In this document: positions 32,154-40,435 of the stretch, piece after piece
Layout of the letters: every line of letters begins with the position of its first letter
Numbering within the stretch: the first letter of the stretch is position 1
NCBI GenBank assembly: GCA_020633295.1
Contig: JACKDW010000005.1
Location: forward strand, 186,001 to 250,000
Direction of reading: 5' to 3'
Source of the DNA: Myxococcales bacterium
GTDB taxonomy: Bacteria > Myxococcota_A > Polyangia > Nannocystales > Nannocystaceae
Length of the DNA stretch: 64,000 bases
Made by a program: the position numbers and the translations under genes
The notes under the pieces: model-generated
What the model saw: only the letters and a program-made list of their open reading frames with translations
What the model was told of the DNA's origin: nothing
Databases searched by the model: none

Positions 32154-34601
32154 ATGTCTTCGTCTTCGTTCCCCACCTCCCCCCAGCTCGCGCGCGCGGG
32201 CGCGTCGCTCCTCCTCGCGCTCGCGCTGCCCGCCTGCGGCTACGACCTCTACTCCGACTCGCTCACCACCGAGACGGACGCCGGGAGCGAGACCGGGACG
32301 TCCGCCGGCACGAGCGACACCACCGGGGGCGAGACGAGCGACGGCACCGGCGTCGACACGACCACCACCGAGGGTGACACCGAGGGGGCCGTGGTCGCGA
32401 GCTTCGACGTGCGCGAGAGCGTCGAGCAGCTGCACGTCTGGAACGCGACGCCCGGGATCGAGCTCGAGGTCCACGACGACAGCGGCTCCGTGGTCGCCGC
32501 GGGCACCGTCGACCAGTACGGCGGCCTCGTGTTCCGCGAGCTCGCGCCGGGCTCCGGCTACTCCGTGCAGACCGTCGACGGCAGCGACCGCGCGTGGCCG
32601 CTCGAGGTCATGCCGATCGTGGGCAGCACGCCGCCGCAGTCGTTCTACGACGCCCAGGAGATCGGCCCCGGCTTCAGCTACATCACCACGCGCGACGGCA
32701 CCACGCTCTCGGTCTACGTGACGCTCCCCGGCCCCATCGAGGACGGCCCGTACCCGACGCTGGTCAACTACTCGGGCTACTCGCCGTCCAAGCCCGGCGA
32801 GCCGATCGACGCCAGCGCGCTGCCGGATCCCTTCGACCTCGAGTCGCTGTGCAAGGACCTCCCGATCCTGTGTGACAACCCCAACCACCCCTCGGGCACG
32901 ATCGGCGGGCTCATGGGCTTCGCCACCGTCGGCGTCAACATGCGCGGCACGGGCTGCTCGGGCGGCGCCTACGACTACTTCGAACCGCTGCAGGCGCTCG
33001 ACGGCTACGACATCGTCGAGACGATCGCCGCGCAGCCCTGGGTCAAGTTCAACAAGGTCGGCCTCGCCGGCCTCTCGTACCCCGGCATCAGCCAGCTGTA
33101 CGTCGCGCGCGAGAACCCGCCGAGCCTCGCCGCGATCTCGCCGCTCTCCGTCATCGCCGACATCTCGACCTCCACGCTCGCGCCGGGCGGCATCTTCAAC
33201 GACGGCTTCGCGCTCAACTGGGCCGACAACGTGGTCAACAACGCCGACCCCTACGGCCAGGGCTGGGAGCAGACGCGCGTCGACGGCGGCGACTCGATCT
33301 GCGCGGAGAACCAAAAGCTCCACGGGCAGAAGGTCGACGTCGTGGCCAAGGCGCTGGCGAACCCGTTCTACACGCCCGAGTTCGACCTCCTGAACCCGCT
33401 GACCTTCGTCGACCAGATCGACGTGCCGATCTTCACCGCCGGCGCCTGGCAGGACGAGCAGACCGGCGGGCACTTCCCGGCGCTGTGGAACCAATTCACG
33501 AGCGCGCCGATCGTCCGCTACAACGGCTACAACGGCGTGCACGCCGACGGCTACACGCCCGACATCCTGATCGAGTGGAACCACTTCCTGAGCTTCTACG
33601 TGCGCAAGGAGATCCCGCAGGTCCCCGACCTCGTGCGCACGCTGGCGCCGCTGCTGTTCGAGGAGTTCTTCGGCGACAAGATCCAGATCCCGCCCGACCG
33701 CTTCCTCGACTTTGACTCCTACGAGAGCGCGCTCGCGGCCTACGAGGCCGAGAAGCCGGTGCGCATCCTGTTCGAGGCCGGCGGCGCCCCGGGCGAGGGC
33801 CCGGGGCTCCCGATCAAGTCCTTCGAGTACAGCTTCGACCAGTGGCCGCTGCCCGAGATCACCCCGCAGCGCTGGCACATGCAGCCCTGGGGCATCCTCG
33901 CCGCCGAGCCGCCGCCCGCCGACGGCGGCGGCTCGCAGTGGACGCACGACCCCGACGCCGGCCAGGTCACGACGCTGCCGAGCGGCGACATCAACTCCTC
34001 GCTGCCCCCGTGGAACTGGCCGAACGAGCAGGACGGTCGCGCGGTCGTGTTCCAGACCGCGCCGCTCCAGCAGGACGTCGTGATGATCGGGCCGGCGAGC
34101 GCGGACCTCTGGATCCGCTCGACCGCGGACGAGGCCGACCTCGAGGTCACGATCACCGAGGTCCGGCCCGACAATCAGGAGATGTACATTCAGTCAGGTT
34201 GGCTGCGCGCCAGCCACCGCAAGATCGACGACTCGCGGTCGACCGAGCTGCGGCCCGTGCAGACGCACCTCGAGGAGGACGCCGAGCCGCTGACGCCCGG
34301 CGAGTGGACCTTCCTGCGCGTCGAGATCTTCCCGTTCGCGCACGCGTTCCGGGCCGGCTCCTCGCTCCGCGTCGCCATCGACGACCCGGGGGGCACGCGC
34401 GCGGAGTGGGCCTTCATCCTCCACGACTTCGGCGGCGAGGAGGTCAAGCACGCCATCGGCCACGACAGCGAGCACGCCTCGAGCATCGTGTTCCCGGTCG
34501 TCCCGGGCATCGACGTGCCGACCGACCTCCCGGCCTGCCCGTCGCTGCGCGGGCAGCCCTGCCGCACGTACAAGACCTACCTCAACGAGAGCGCCGACTA
34601 A
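32154..34601 (+). CDS. CocE/NonD-family hydrolase lipoprotein
   Basis: An 815-residue exported hydrolase. A lipobox (LALPAC, Cys at about 28) is followed by a Thr/Glu/Gly-rich linker (about 35-80), a small beta domain and the alpha/beta-hydrolase fold: SYITTRDGTTLSVYVTLPG, the oxyanion region VNMRGTGCSGG, nucleophile Ser in VGLAGLSYPG, and His in NGVHADGYTPD. The C-terminal jelly-roll typical of X-Pro dipeptidyl-peptidase/cocaine esterase proteins ends at about 780. AAGGAG lies before the ATG, and TATGCT (32084-32089) with TTGGTC 18 nt upstream gives a leader of about 60 nt. Confidence 0.9.
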   Translation: MSSSSFPTSPQLARAGASLLLALALPACGYDLYSDSLTTETDAGSETGTSAGTSDTTGGETSDGTGVDTTTTEGDTEGAVVASFDVRESVEQLHVWNATPGIELEVHDDSGSVVAAGTVDQYGGLVFRELAPGSGYSVQTVDGSDRAWPLEVMPIVGSTPPQSFYDAQEIGPGFSYITTRDGTTLSVYVTLPGPIEDGPYPTLVNYSGYSPSKPGEPIDASALPDPFDLESLCKDLPILCDNPNHPSGTIGGLMGFATVGVNMRGTGCSGGAYDYFEPLQALDGYDIVETIAAQPWVKFNKVGLAGLSYPGISQLYVARENPPSLAAISPLSVIADISTSTLAPGGIFNDGFALNWADNVVNNADPYGQGWEQTRVDGGDSICAENQKLHGQKVDVVAKALANPFYTPEFDLLNPLTFVDQIDVPIFTAGAWQDEQTGGHFPALWNQFTSAPIVRYNGYNGVHADGYTPDILIEWNHFLSFYVRKEIPQVPDLVRTLAPLLFEEFFGDKIQIPPDRFLDFDSYESALAAYEAEKPVRILFEAGGAPGEGPGLPIKSFEYSFDQWPLPEITPQRWHMQPWGILAAEPPPADGGGSQWTHDPDAGQVTTLPSGDINSSLPPWNWPNEQDGRAVVFQTAPLQQDVVMIGPASADLWIRSTADEADLEVTITEVRPDNQEMYIQSGWLRASHRKIDDSRSTELRPVQTHLEEDAEPLTPGEWTFLRVEIFPFAHAFRAGSSLRVAIDDPGGTRAEWAFILHDFGGEEVKHAIGHDSEHASSIVFPVVPGIDVPTDLPACPSLRGQPCRTYKTYLNESAD

Positions 34602-34614
34602 CCCCGGCCGCCGA

Positions 34615-34670
34615 GCCGGCCCGCGCGCGCGGGCCGGCCCCGTCGCGCGCGTGATTTCGGCGCGCGACGG
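34615..34670. other. Two adjacent perfect GC hairpins
   Basis: 34615-34638 is a perfect 24-bp palindrome made only of G and C. 34640-34650 pairs perfectly (11 bp) with 34660-34670 around a 9-nt loop. They lie directly after the CocE-type gene. No T-tract follows; they may protect the mRNA 3' end or act in termination. Confidence 0.5.
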
Positions 34671-34800
34671 TGACACGCGCCACAGCGCGAAGTTATCCTG
34701 GGCGTCGCTGTCCGCAGGGAGCGTACAGTCGGCATGGATCCTCGAGCGTCGCTCCACGATCGCGCCGCTCCGTCCCCGCCGCCACAGGAAGGAACCCACG

Positions 34801-35418
34801 ATGATCGCCGCCTCCGTGATTGTTCAGCTCGCGCTCGCCTCGGCGATCGTCCAGGGCCCCGCGCCCGCCGAGGCCGCGCCCGCGCCCGCCACGGCCGAGG
34901 CGCCCCTCGCTCCGGGCGGCGCCGAGCAGCCGGCTCCGCAGCCGGTCCAGCCCGCGCCCGTGTTCCAGCCCGCGCCGCCGCCGGCCGCTCCGGCCGCGCC
35001 GCCTCCTGAGTACGTCCCGCCCCCCGCGGGCAAGACCAAGCGTCGAGGCCTCGGCATGATGATCTCCGGCTGGTCGCTGTTCGCCGGCTCGTACATCATC
35101 ACCGCGCTCGTCGGCGCGGTCGCCTACGACCTCGGCGACGAGCAGCTCGGCGGCGCGCTGCTGATCCCGGTCGCGGGTCCGCTCATCGCGATCCCCCAGG
35201 CCGACACGCTCAGCGGCAAGGTCTTCCTCGTGATCCCCTTCCTGGCCCAGACCGCCGGGCTCACCCTCGGGATCGCCGGCACCGTGATGTTCGCGCGCAG
35301 CGGTCGCGCCAACACGGCGCTCAACGCCGACGGCGTCCGCCTCACTCGCTCGGGCCTGCGCCTCAACGCCGGCATGTCGCCCTACGGCGGCTCGGTCGGG
35401 CTGCGCTACCGGTTCTGA
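34801..35418 (+). CDS. Pro/Ala-rich membrane protein of unknown function
   Basis: A 205-residue protein with a ribosome site (GGAAGGAA) before ATG 34801. A hydrophobic N-terminus that may be a signal (2-19), a Pro/Ala-rich periplasmic-type linker (about 20-78), then a basic patch (KTKRRG) and three hydrophobic segments (about 85-110, 118-135, 143-165) followed by a short beta-rich C-terminus (GVRLTRSGLRLNAGMSPYGG). Such layouts are common in myxobacterial envelope proteins; no family recognised. Confidence 0.65.
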   Translation: MIAASVIVQLALASAIVQGPAPAEAAPAPATAEAPLAPGGAEQPAPQPVQPAPVFQPAPPPAAPAAPPPEYVPPPAGKTKRRGLGMMISGWSLFAGSYIITALVGAVAYDLGDEQLGGALLIPVAGPLIAIPQADTLSGKVFLVIPFLAQTAGLTLGIAGTVMFARSGRANTALNADGVRLTRSGLRLNAGMSPYGGSVGLRYRF

Positions 35419-35525
35419 GTCGTGACGCCGTGATCCGCCGTCGTCGGCTCGCTCCTGCCGAGCAGCGGCGCGCCAACGACGTGGCTCCGAGGCAGACGAG
35501 GAATCCGCTCACCGAATGGACAGCG

Positions 35526-36119
35526 TCAGTGGACGTGAATCGTCCACCGCTGCCACTCACCGAAGACCGTCGACCAGCAGTGGGCAGCGCCCCCGCCCCC
35601 ACCGTCCGCGAGCAGAATGCCAGGCGACGTGAGCGGCTCGCTGGGTCCCCCGACGCCCTGCGATGACCCCAAGAACAAGGCCTTGCGGCAGAGGAAGACG
35701 ATGTCGCCGTCACGCAGGGTGGCGTTGCTGCTGAGCAGCTCCTTGTAGCCGGCGTACCCGGTGTTCTGCGTGAGGGTCTGGCTCGATTGATGATCGTGGC
35801 CAGGATCGTGCTCGTGGTACTTGAACAGGCAGAACGTCTCCCACGGACCGGCCGCTTGGCGATTGGCCACGACGCTGCCGTCATCTTGGAGGCACAGGTA
35901 ATTGCCCCCGATGGACAAGCCGCCGGCGTTGCTCGCCTGCACGTGCCAATCCCAGCCGTTCTCGCACCACACGGACCACTTCTCCCAGGGGCCGACCGCG
36001 GTCCGATTCGCGTTGCACGGTCCGCCGCCGCCGCCTTCGGCGACGAGGTAGTGGCCGTTGATCGAGCGAAACGAGATTCGACCGATCGTGATTCCTCCGA
36101 AGCTGATGGCGTTTCCCAT
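35526..36119 (-). CDS. Fascin-like beta-trefoil protein
   Basis: A 197-residue protein with repeating units of about 45 residues: SFRSINGHYLVAEGGGGGPC..NANRTAVGPWEKWSV (about 16-50), LSIGGNYLCLQDDGSVVANR..AGPWETFCL (about 68-100) and a third, longer unit. The pattern (GxYL, N-R-x-A/V-x-GPWE) is that of fascin/beta-trefoil carbohydrate- or actin-binding domains. There is no signal peptide, so it is cytoplasmic or exported by another route. A GAGAGGA ribosome site precedes the ATG; TACAGT about 62 nt upstream is the probable -10. The ligand is unknown. Confidence 0.7.
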   Translation of the reverse strand: MGNAISFGGITIGRISFRSINGHYLVAEGGGGGPCNANRTAVGPWEKWSVWCENGWDWHVQASNAGGLSIGGNYLCLQDDGSVVANRQAAGPWETFCLFKYHEHDPGHDHQSSQTLTQNTGYAGYKELLSSNATLRDGDIVFLCRKALFLGSSQGVGGPSEPLTSPGILLADGGGGGAAHCWSTVFGEWQRWTIHVH

Positions 36120-36275
36120 GACTTCCTCTCCGAGCCGATGGCGCCGTGGTGAGCTCGCCCGAGCGGTCGCCGCAGTCGTCCACTGTACAAGAGGAGCGTG
36201 GCCGCGAGCGCGCGGCCGTCACGACGCCGGCCGTGCCGCGCTCTCGACATCGCGCCCTTGGGGTCATCTACGGGG

Positions 36276-37256
36276 CTACGACCCGCGCTCGTCGGACGTC
36301 CCGACCGCGCCCGCGGCGGGCGCCCCGGTGGACTCTTGCGCCTGCTTCCCTGCGGCCTCGCCCGGCGGCGCGACGGCCTGCCCCGCCTGCTCGCGCGCGC
36401 GTCGACGTCTCGCCCACCACAGCCCGCCCAGCGGCGCGGCGATGAACGTCCACATCCACTCCCAGTTGTCCGAGAGCACCGTGAGCGCGCGCTTGAGCGC
36501 CGTGACCTCGACGACCATCTCCTCCTCGAGGGACAGGATCTCGCGCCCGCTGACGCGCTCGGGCGGGATCACAGACAGCGTCAGGCGCAGCGTGTGGGTG
36601 CCGCCCTCGCTCGCCTTGACGTCCCACAGCCACTCGGTGGGCTCGCGCGCGCTGACGAGCTTGCTCGTCTCGCCGAGCGCGGTCACCTCGAGGCTGGACG
36701 AGACGAGCCGCGCGCTCATCTGATCGCCGACCCGCGCGCGCCGGGTCGCCACGTCGCCGACCTCTCGCTTCGTACGCCCGGCTTCGAAGTCGGCGCGCAG
36801 CTGCTCGTCCGACGCGCCCGGCTCGATCCGCAGGCGCACGCGCACCGTCTCGCCCAGCGGGACCTTGCCGGGCACGTTGAACGCGATGGCCTCCTCGGGC
36901 AGCGCCTTGACGAAGTCGCCGACGTCAAACGGCTCGCCGCCGAGGCCCTTGCTGCCCCCGCCCCCCATGCCGATCGTCCCGAGCCCGAGGCCGGGCTCGA
37001 CGCTCGTGTCGCCGTGGAGCTCTGGCCCCGTCGAGTCATCGGCTGCCTCGTCATGCAGGCCGCCGCCGCCGCGCGAGTCATCCGGGTCGGGCGGCGTGAT
37101 GGGCTTGGGCGCCGCCTGCCGCCGATCCTGCGCCGACTCGTTCGGGGCGTCGCACGCGAGCCCGAGCGTGAAGAACGCGAGCGCCAGGATCGCGCGCATC
37201 AAGCCCGTGAACGCGAGGAGCCGCGCCGCCCTCCGTGTCTCGCTCCGCCGCGACAT
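36276..37256 (-). CDS. Predicted lipoprotein with C-terminal membrane anchor
   Basis: A 326-residue protein: lipoprotein signal (ALAFFTLGLAC), a Gly/Asp-rich linker, a beta-rich domain (about 110-245; VRVRLRIEPGASDEQL, THTLRLTLSVIPPE) resembling immunoglobulin-like or bacterial surface modules, then one transmembrane segment (WMWTFIAAPLGGLWWARRRR, about 270-290) and a low-complexity tail. A lipobox together with a C-terminal membrane helix is unusual. ATG 37202 would give a shorter signal. No enzymatic motif. Confidence 0.65.
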   Translation of the reverse strand: MSRRSETRRAARLLAFTGLMRAILALAFFTLGLACDAPNESAQDRRQAAPKPITPPDPDDSRGGGGLHDEAADDSTGPELHGDTSVEPGLGLGTIGMGGGGSKGLGGEPFDVGDFVKALPEEAIAFNVPGKVPLGETVRVRLRIEPGASDEQLRADFEAGRTKREVGDVATRRARVGDQMSARLVSSSLEVTALGETSKLVSAREPTEWLWDVKASEGGTHTLRLTLSVIPPERVSGREILSLEEEMVVEVTALKRALTVLSDNWEWMWTFIAAPLGGLWWARRRRAREQAGQAVAPPGEAAGKQAQESTGAPAAGAVGTSDERGS

Positions 37257-37427
37257 GACGAACAAGACAGTAGCGGAATCAACGCCCGCGGTGACAGCTC
37301 GCCCGCGATCACGCCGCGCGCGGATCGTCGCGGCGCCCGCCCACACGAGCGTTGAACCACCACGACCTGCGCGTGCTCACGCGCGCCGCGGATTCGCGCG
37401 GGCCGCAGATGCCCGACAATCGGGCGA

Positions 37428-38372
37428 ATGCCCGCGCTGCGCTCCGTCCTCGACACCATCGGCGGCACCCCCCTCGTCGCGCTGCGCTCGATCGCGCGCG
37501 ACCTGCCGGTGCCCGTGCTCGGCAAGTGCGAGCACCTCAACCCCGGCGGGTCGGTCAAGGACCGGATCGCGCGCGCGATCGTCGAGGACGCCGAGCGCCG
37601 CGGCGCGCTCAAGCCCGGGGGCACGCTGATCGAGGCGACCGCGGGCAACACCGGCGTCGGCCTCGCGCTGGTCGCCGCCGTCCGCGGGTACCGGCTGATC
37701 TGCGTGATGCCGGAGAAGATGTCCACGGACAAGCGCGAGGCCCTGCGCGCGCTCGGGGCCGAGCTCGTCATCACCGAGAACGCGCCGCCCGACGACCCGC
37801 GCAATTTTCGGCGCGTCGCGGAGCGCATGGCCGCGGAGCGCGAGGGCGCGCTGCTCACTGATCAGTTCCGCAACCCGGCGAACCCCGAGGTGCACGAGCG
37901 CACGACCGGCGCTGAGCTGCTCGAACAGACAGGTGGAACAATCGGGGCGTTCGTCGCCGGCGTCGGCACCGGCGGGACGATCACCGGGGTCGGGCGCGCG
38001 CTCAAGCGTCACGACCCGCGCGTGCGCGTGATCCTGGCCGACCCCGTGGGCAGCCGCCTCGCCGGCCTCGTCGAGACCGGCGCGCTCGGCGAGGACGGCC
38101 CCTACCTGCTCGAGGGGATCGGTGGGAGCGTCGCGCCGGAGGTCCTCGAGCTCGGCGTGATCGACGGGGCCGAGCGCGTCAGCGACGAGGAGAGCTTCGC
38201 GATGGCGAGACGACTGGTCCAAGAGGAAGGTCTCTTGGTGGGCGGCTCCTCGGGCGCGGCCGTGGTCGCGGCGACGCGGGTCGCGAGCACGCCGGGGCTC
38301 GTCGGCCCGGTGGTCGCGCTGCTCGCCGACAGCTGGGATCGCTACCGCTCGACGATCTTCGCCGCGCGCTGA
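37428..38372 (+). CDS. Cysteine synthase family PLP enzyme
   Basis: A 314-residue fold-type II PLP enzyme that makes cysteine from O-acetylserine (or a related beta-replacement). The PLP Lys lies in NPGGSVKDR (about 38-46, Lys44), the phosphate loop is GTGGTITG (about 180-187), the substrate loop is TAGNTGVG (about 70-77) and GGSSGAA follows near 270. The truncated C-terminus resembles CysK/CysM and the catalytic core of cystathionine beta-synthase. GACAAT (37415-37420) ends 7 nt before the ATG. The gene is followed by a minisatellite. Confidence 0.9.
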   Translation: MPALRSVLDTIGGTPLVALRSIARDLPVPVLGKCEHLNPGGSVKDRIARAIVEDAERRGALKPGGTLIEATAGNTGVGLALVAAVRGYRLICVMPEKMSTDKREALRALGAELVITENAPPDDPRNFRRVAERMAAEREGALLTDQFRNPANPEVHERTTGAELLEQTGGTIGAFVAGVGTGGTITGVGRALKRHDPRVRVILADPVGSRLAGLVETGALGEDGPYLLEGIGGSVAPEVLELGVIDGAERVSDEESFAMARRLVQEEGLLVGGSSGAAVVAATRVASTPGLVGPVVALLADSWDRYRSTIFAAR

Positions 38373-38386
38373 CGAGCGCCGCGCGT

Positions 38387-38516
38387 CTTCGCCGACCTCT
38401 TCGCCGACCTCCTCGCCGACCTCCTCGCCGACCTCCTCGCCGACCTCCTCGCCGACCTCCTCGCCGACCTCTTCGCCGACCTCCTCGCCGAGCTTCGTCG
38501 AGCTCTTCGCCGAGCT
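38387..38516. repeat. 12-bp minisatellite behind the cysteine synthase gene
   Basis: About eight tandem copies of a 12-bp unit (GCCGACCTCCTC and one-base variants with CTT) from about 38387 to 38490, trailing into degenerate copies to about 38516 and a few scattered further units. It lies between the stop codon at 38372 and the end of the convergent gene (38548). In all frames it would give simple peptides, and no gene frame runs through it. Confidence 0.8.
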
Positions 38517-38547
38517 CTAGGTCGATCGTCTTCGCCGACCTCCTCGC

Positions 38548-39390
38548 CTACGTCATCCACGGGCAGTCCGCGCGACCGCGCAGCGGCGCGAGATCGAGGT
38601 CCGCGCGCATCCTCGGCGCGAGCGCGGGGCGCCGCGCGACCGCGCGGGCGGCCGCCCGCGCCGCGTCCGCGAGACGTCCAACATGTACGTAGGCGCAGGC
38701 GGTCGCCCAGTGGATCAGCGGGTCGCGATCGGCGACGTGCGCCGCCGCGTCGCCGCAAGCCGCCGCGATCTCCCAGCGCGCGTTGCGGTTGGCGTGCACG
38801 ATCTCGTTGTTGATCTCGACCAGGTCGTCGGGGCGCGCGCGCCGGGCCAGGGTCTGCACGCGGAACACCTCGGGCGCGACGGCCGACGGCGCGCCGCGGT
38901 CCGCCGCCCAGAACAGGCGACCGCGACGGCGGCGATACGCCATGAGGTTGCCGAACACCACGAGCGGCTCGCGCCCGTCGGCGGCGTCGTCACGGTCACC
39001 AGGACGCACGAGCAGCGTCAGCGCGCCCCCGGGGAGCACGGTGTGCTGCCACCACGAGAGGTGATCGTCGCCGCCGACCGCCCAGTGATAGCGATCGAAG
39101 CCGAAGCGCAGCGCTCGCTGCTCGAGCGCCCCCTCGCGCGTGTACGCGACCGAGACCGTGTAGTCGGGACCCTCGTGCTCCTCGCGCGTCGAGACCCGCG
39201 TGACCCAGCCCTTGACCGCGTGGTAGCTCGCCAGGATCTCGCGCGAATCGGCCGCGAGCGCGCGCCCCTGTCGATCGAGCCAGCCCGACACGGGTCGACG
39301 CGGAGGCCGGCGCAGCCCGACCTCGACGGCGGGCAGCTCGGCGGGACGCAGCGCGAGCGCCTTGGCGCGCGACAGACCACCCCGTTTCAT
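38548..39390 (-). CDS. Hypothetical protein with TPR-like end
   Basis: A 280-residue protein without signal peptide. The first 190 residues (DSREILASYHAVKGWVTRVST, WWQHTVLPGGALTLLV, FWAADRGAPSAVAPEV) belong to no family I recognise. The last 60 (DPLIHWATACAYVHVGRLADAARAAARAVA, then LDLAPLRGRADCPW) resemble the TPR end-of-group motif. GACAAT (39397-39402) ends 6 nt before the ATG, so the mRNA should be leaderless. Confidence 0.65.
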   Translation of the reverse strand: MKRGGLSRAKALALRPAELPAVEVGLRRPPRRPVSGWLDRQGRALAADSREILASYHAVKGWVTRVSTREEHEGPDYTVSVAYTREGALEQRALRFGFDRYHWAVGGDDHLSWWQHTVLPGGALTLLVRPGDRDDAADGREPLVVFGNLMAYRRRRGRLFWAADRGAPSAVAPEVFRVQTLARRARPDDLVEINNEIVHANRNARWEIAAACGDAAAHVADRDPLIHWATACAYVHVGRLADAARAAARAVARRPALAPRMRADLDLAPLRGRADCPWMT

Positions 39391-39471
39391 CCCCGCATTG
39401 TCGCACCACGATCGCCCGCGTCGATCGATTCCTCCGCGGCGCGCGGGGCGACGTCGTCCGCGTCGCCGAGC

Positions 39472-40362
39472 TCACGGGCTGAGCTCGCGCCGCGCGAGCT
39501 CGGGCACGTCCGAGATCACCCCGTCGACGCCGCGCTCGACGAGCGCCCGCGCCCGCGCGGGCTCGTTGACCGTCCACACCAGCACGCGATAGCCCCGCGC
39601 CTGCATCGCGCGCTGCCACCCGGCGCTCAGCCACTCGTCCTCGACGATCATCAGGTCCGGCCGCGCCTCGTCGTTGAGCAGCAGGCTCTGCAGCGCGCGC
39701 TTCTCGTACCAGGCGAGCGCCGAGCCCTCGAAGCTGCCGACGAGCTGCCCGCGGACGATCGCCGGGTTGCGCCGGCGCACCTCCGCGAGCAGGAAGGGAT
39801 CGAAGGAGCTGACGAACACGCGCTCCACGACGTCCGCGCGCTCGATCTCCGCGACCACGGCCTCGGCCAGCGCCGCGCGCTGCTCCGTGGTCTTGAGCTC
39901 GATGTCGATGACGGCGCGCCCCCCGAGCGCGTCGAGGACCTCGCCGAGCGTCGGCACCGGCTCGCCGGCGAAGGCCTCGTCGAACCACGCGCCGGCGTCG
40001 AGCTGGCGGAGCTCCGCGAGCGTCGCCGCCGCGATCGACCCGCTGCCGTCGGTCGTGCGCTCGAGCGTGTCGTCGTGCATCACGATCACCTCGCCCGTCG
40101 CGCACAGGCCGACGTCGAGCTCGAAGCCGACGCCCAGCCCGGCCGCGCGACGAAACGCGGACAGCGTGTTCTCGGGCGCGTCCGCAGACGCCCCGCGATG
40201 GGCGAGGACGACCGGACGCGCGCCGAGCAGCGCGTCGACGGCGGCGGTCCGCGGCGCGTGGGGCACGAGGCGATACAGCGGCGCGAAGCGAAACACGCCC
40301 AGCGCGAGCGTCAACAGCCCCGCGAGGATGAGCAGCGCGAACGAGATCCGCCGACGAGACAT
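39472..40362 (-). CDS. Glycerophosphodiester phosphodiesterase
   Basis: A 296-residue protein with an N-terminal membrane anchor (about 7-28) and a GDPD TIM barrel: AHRGASADAPENTLSAF (about 54-70), FELDVGLCATGEVIVMHDDTLERTT (about 80-104), DIELKT (about 151-156), and the late VLVWTVNEP. The His-Arg, Glu-x-Asp and His-Asp-Asp residues of the metal site are all present. It hydrolyses glycerophosphodiesters to glycerol-3-phosphate, probably on the outer side of the inner membrane. TACGCT (40370-40375) ends 7 nt before ATG 40362, supporting this start over the longer frame. Confidence 0.92.
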   Translation of the reverse strand: MSRRRISFALLILAGLLTLALGVFRFAPLYRLVPHAPRTAAVDALLGARPVVLAHRGASADAPENTLSAFRRAAGLGVGFELDVGLCATGEVIVMHDDTLERTTDGSGSIAAATLAELRQLDAGAWFDEAFAGEPVPTLGEVLDALGGRAVIDIELKTTEQRAALAEAVVAEIERADVVERVFVSSFDPFLLAEVRRRNPAIVRGQLVGSFEGSALAWYEKRALQSLLLNDEARPDLMIVEDEWLSAGWQRAMQARGYRVLVWTVNEPARARALVERGVDGVISDVPELARRELSP

Positions 40363-40435
40363 CCCCTGCAGCGTACAGCGCGATCGCGGGATGTTGCGGG
40401 CGCGCGGCGCAGATCGGGTATGCTCGCGCTTCGTC

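Noticed and set aside
38387..38516. Tandem repeat as a coding repeat domain
   Set aside because: It lies between two stop codons of convergent genes, and no gene frame runs through it.
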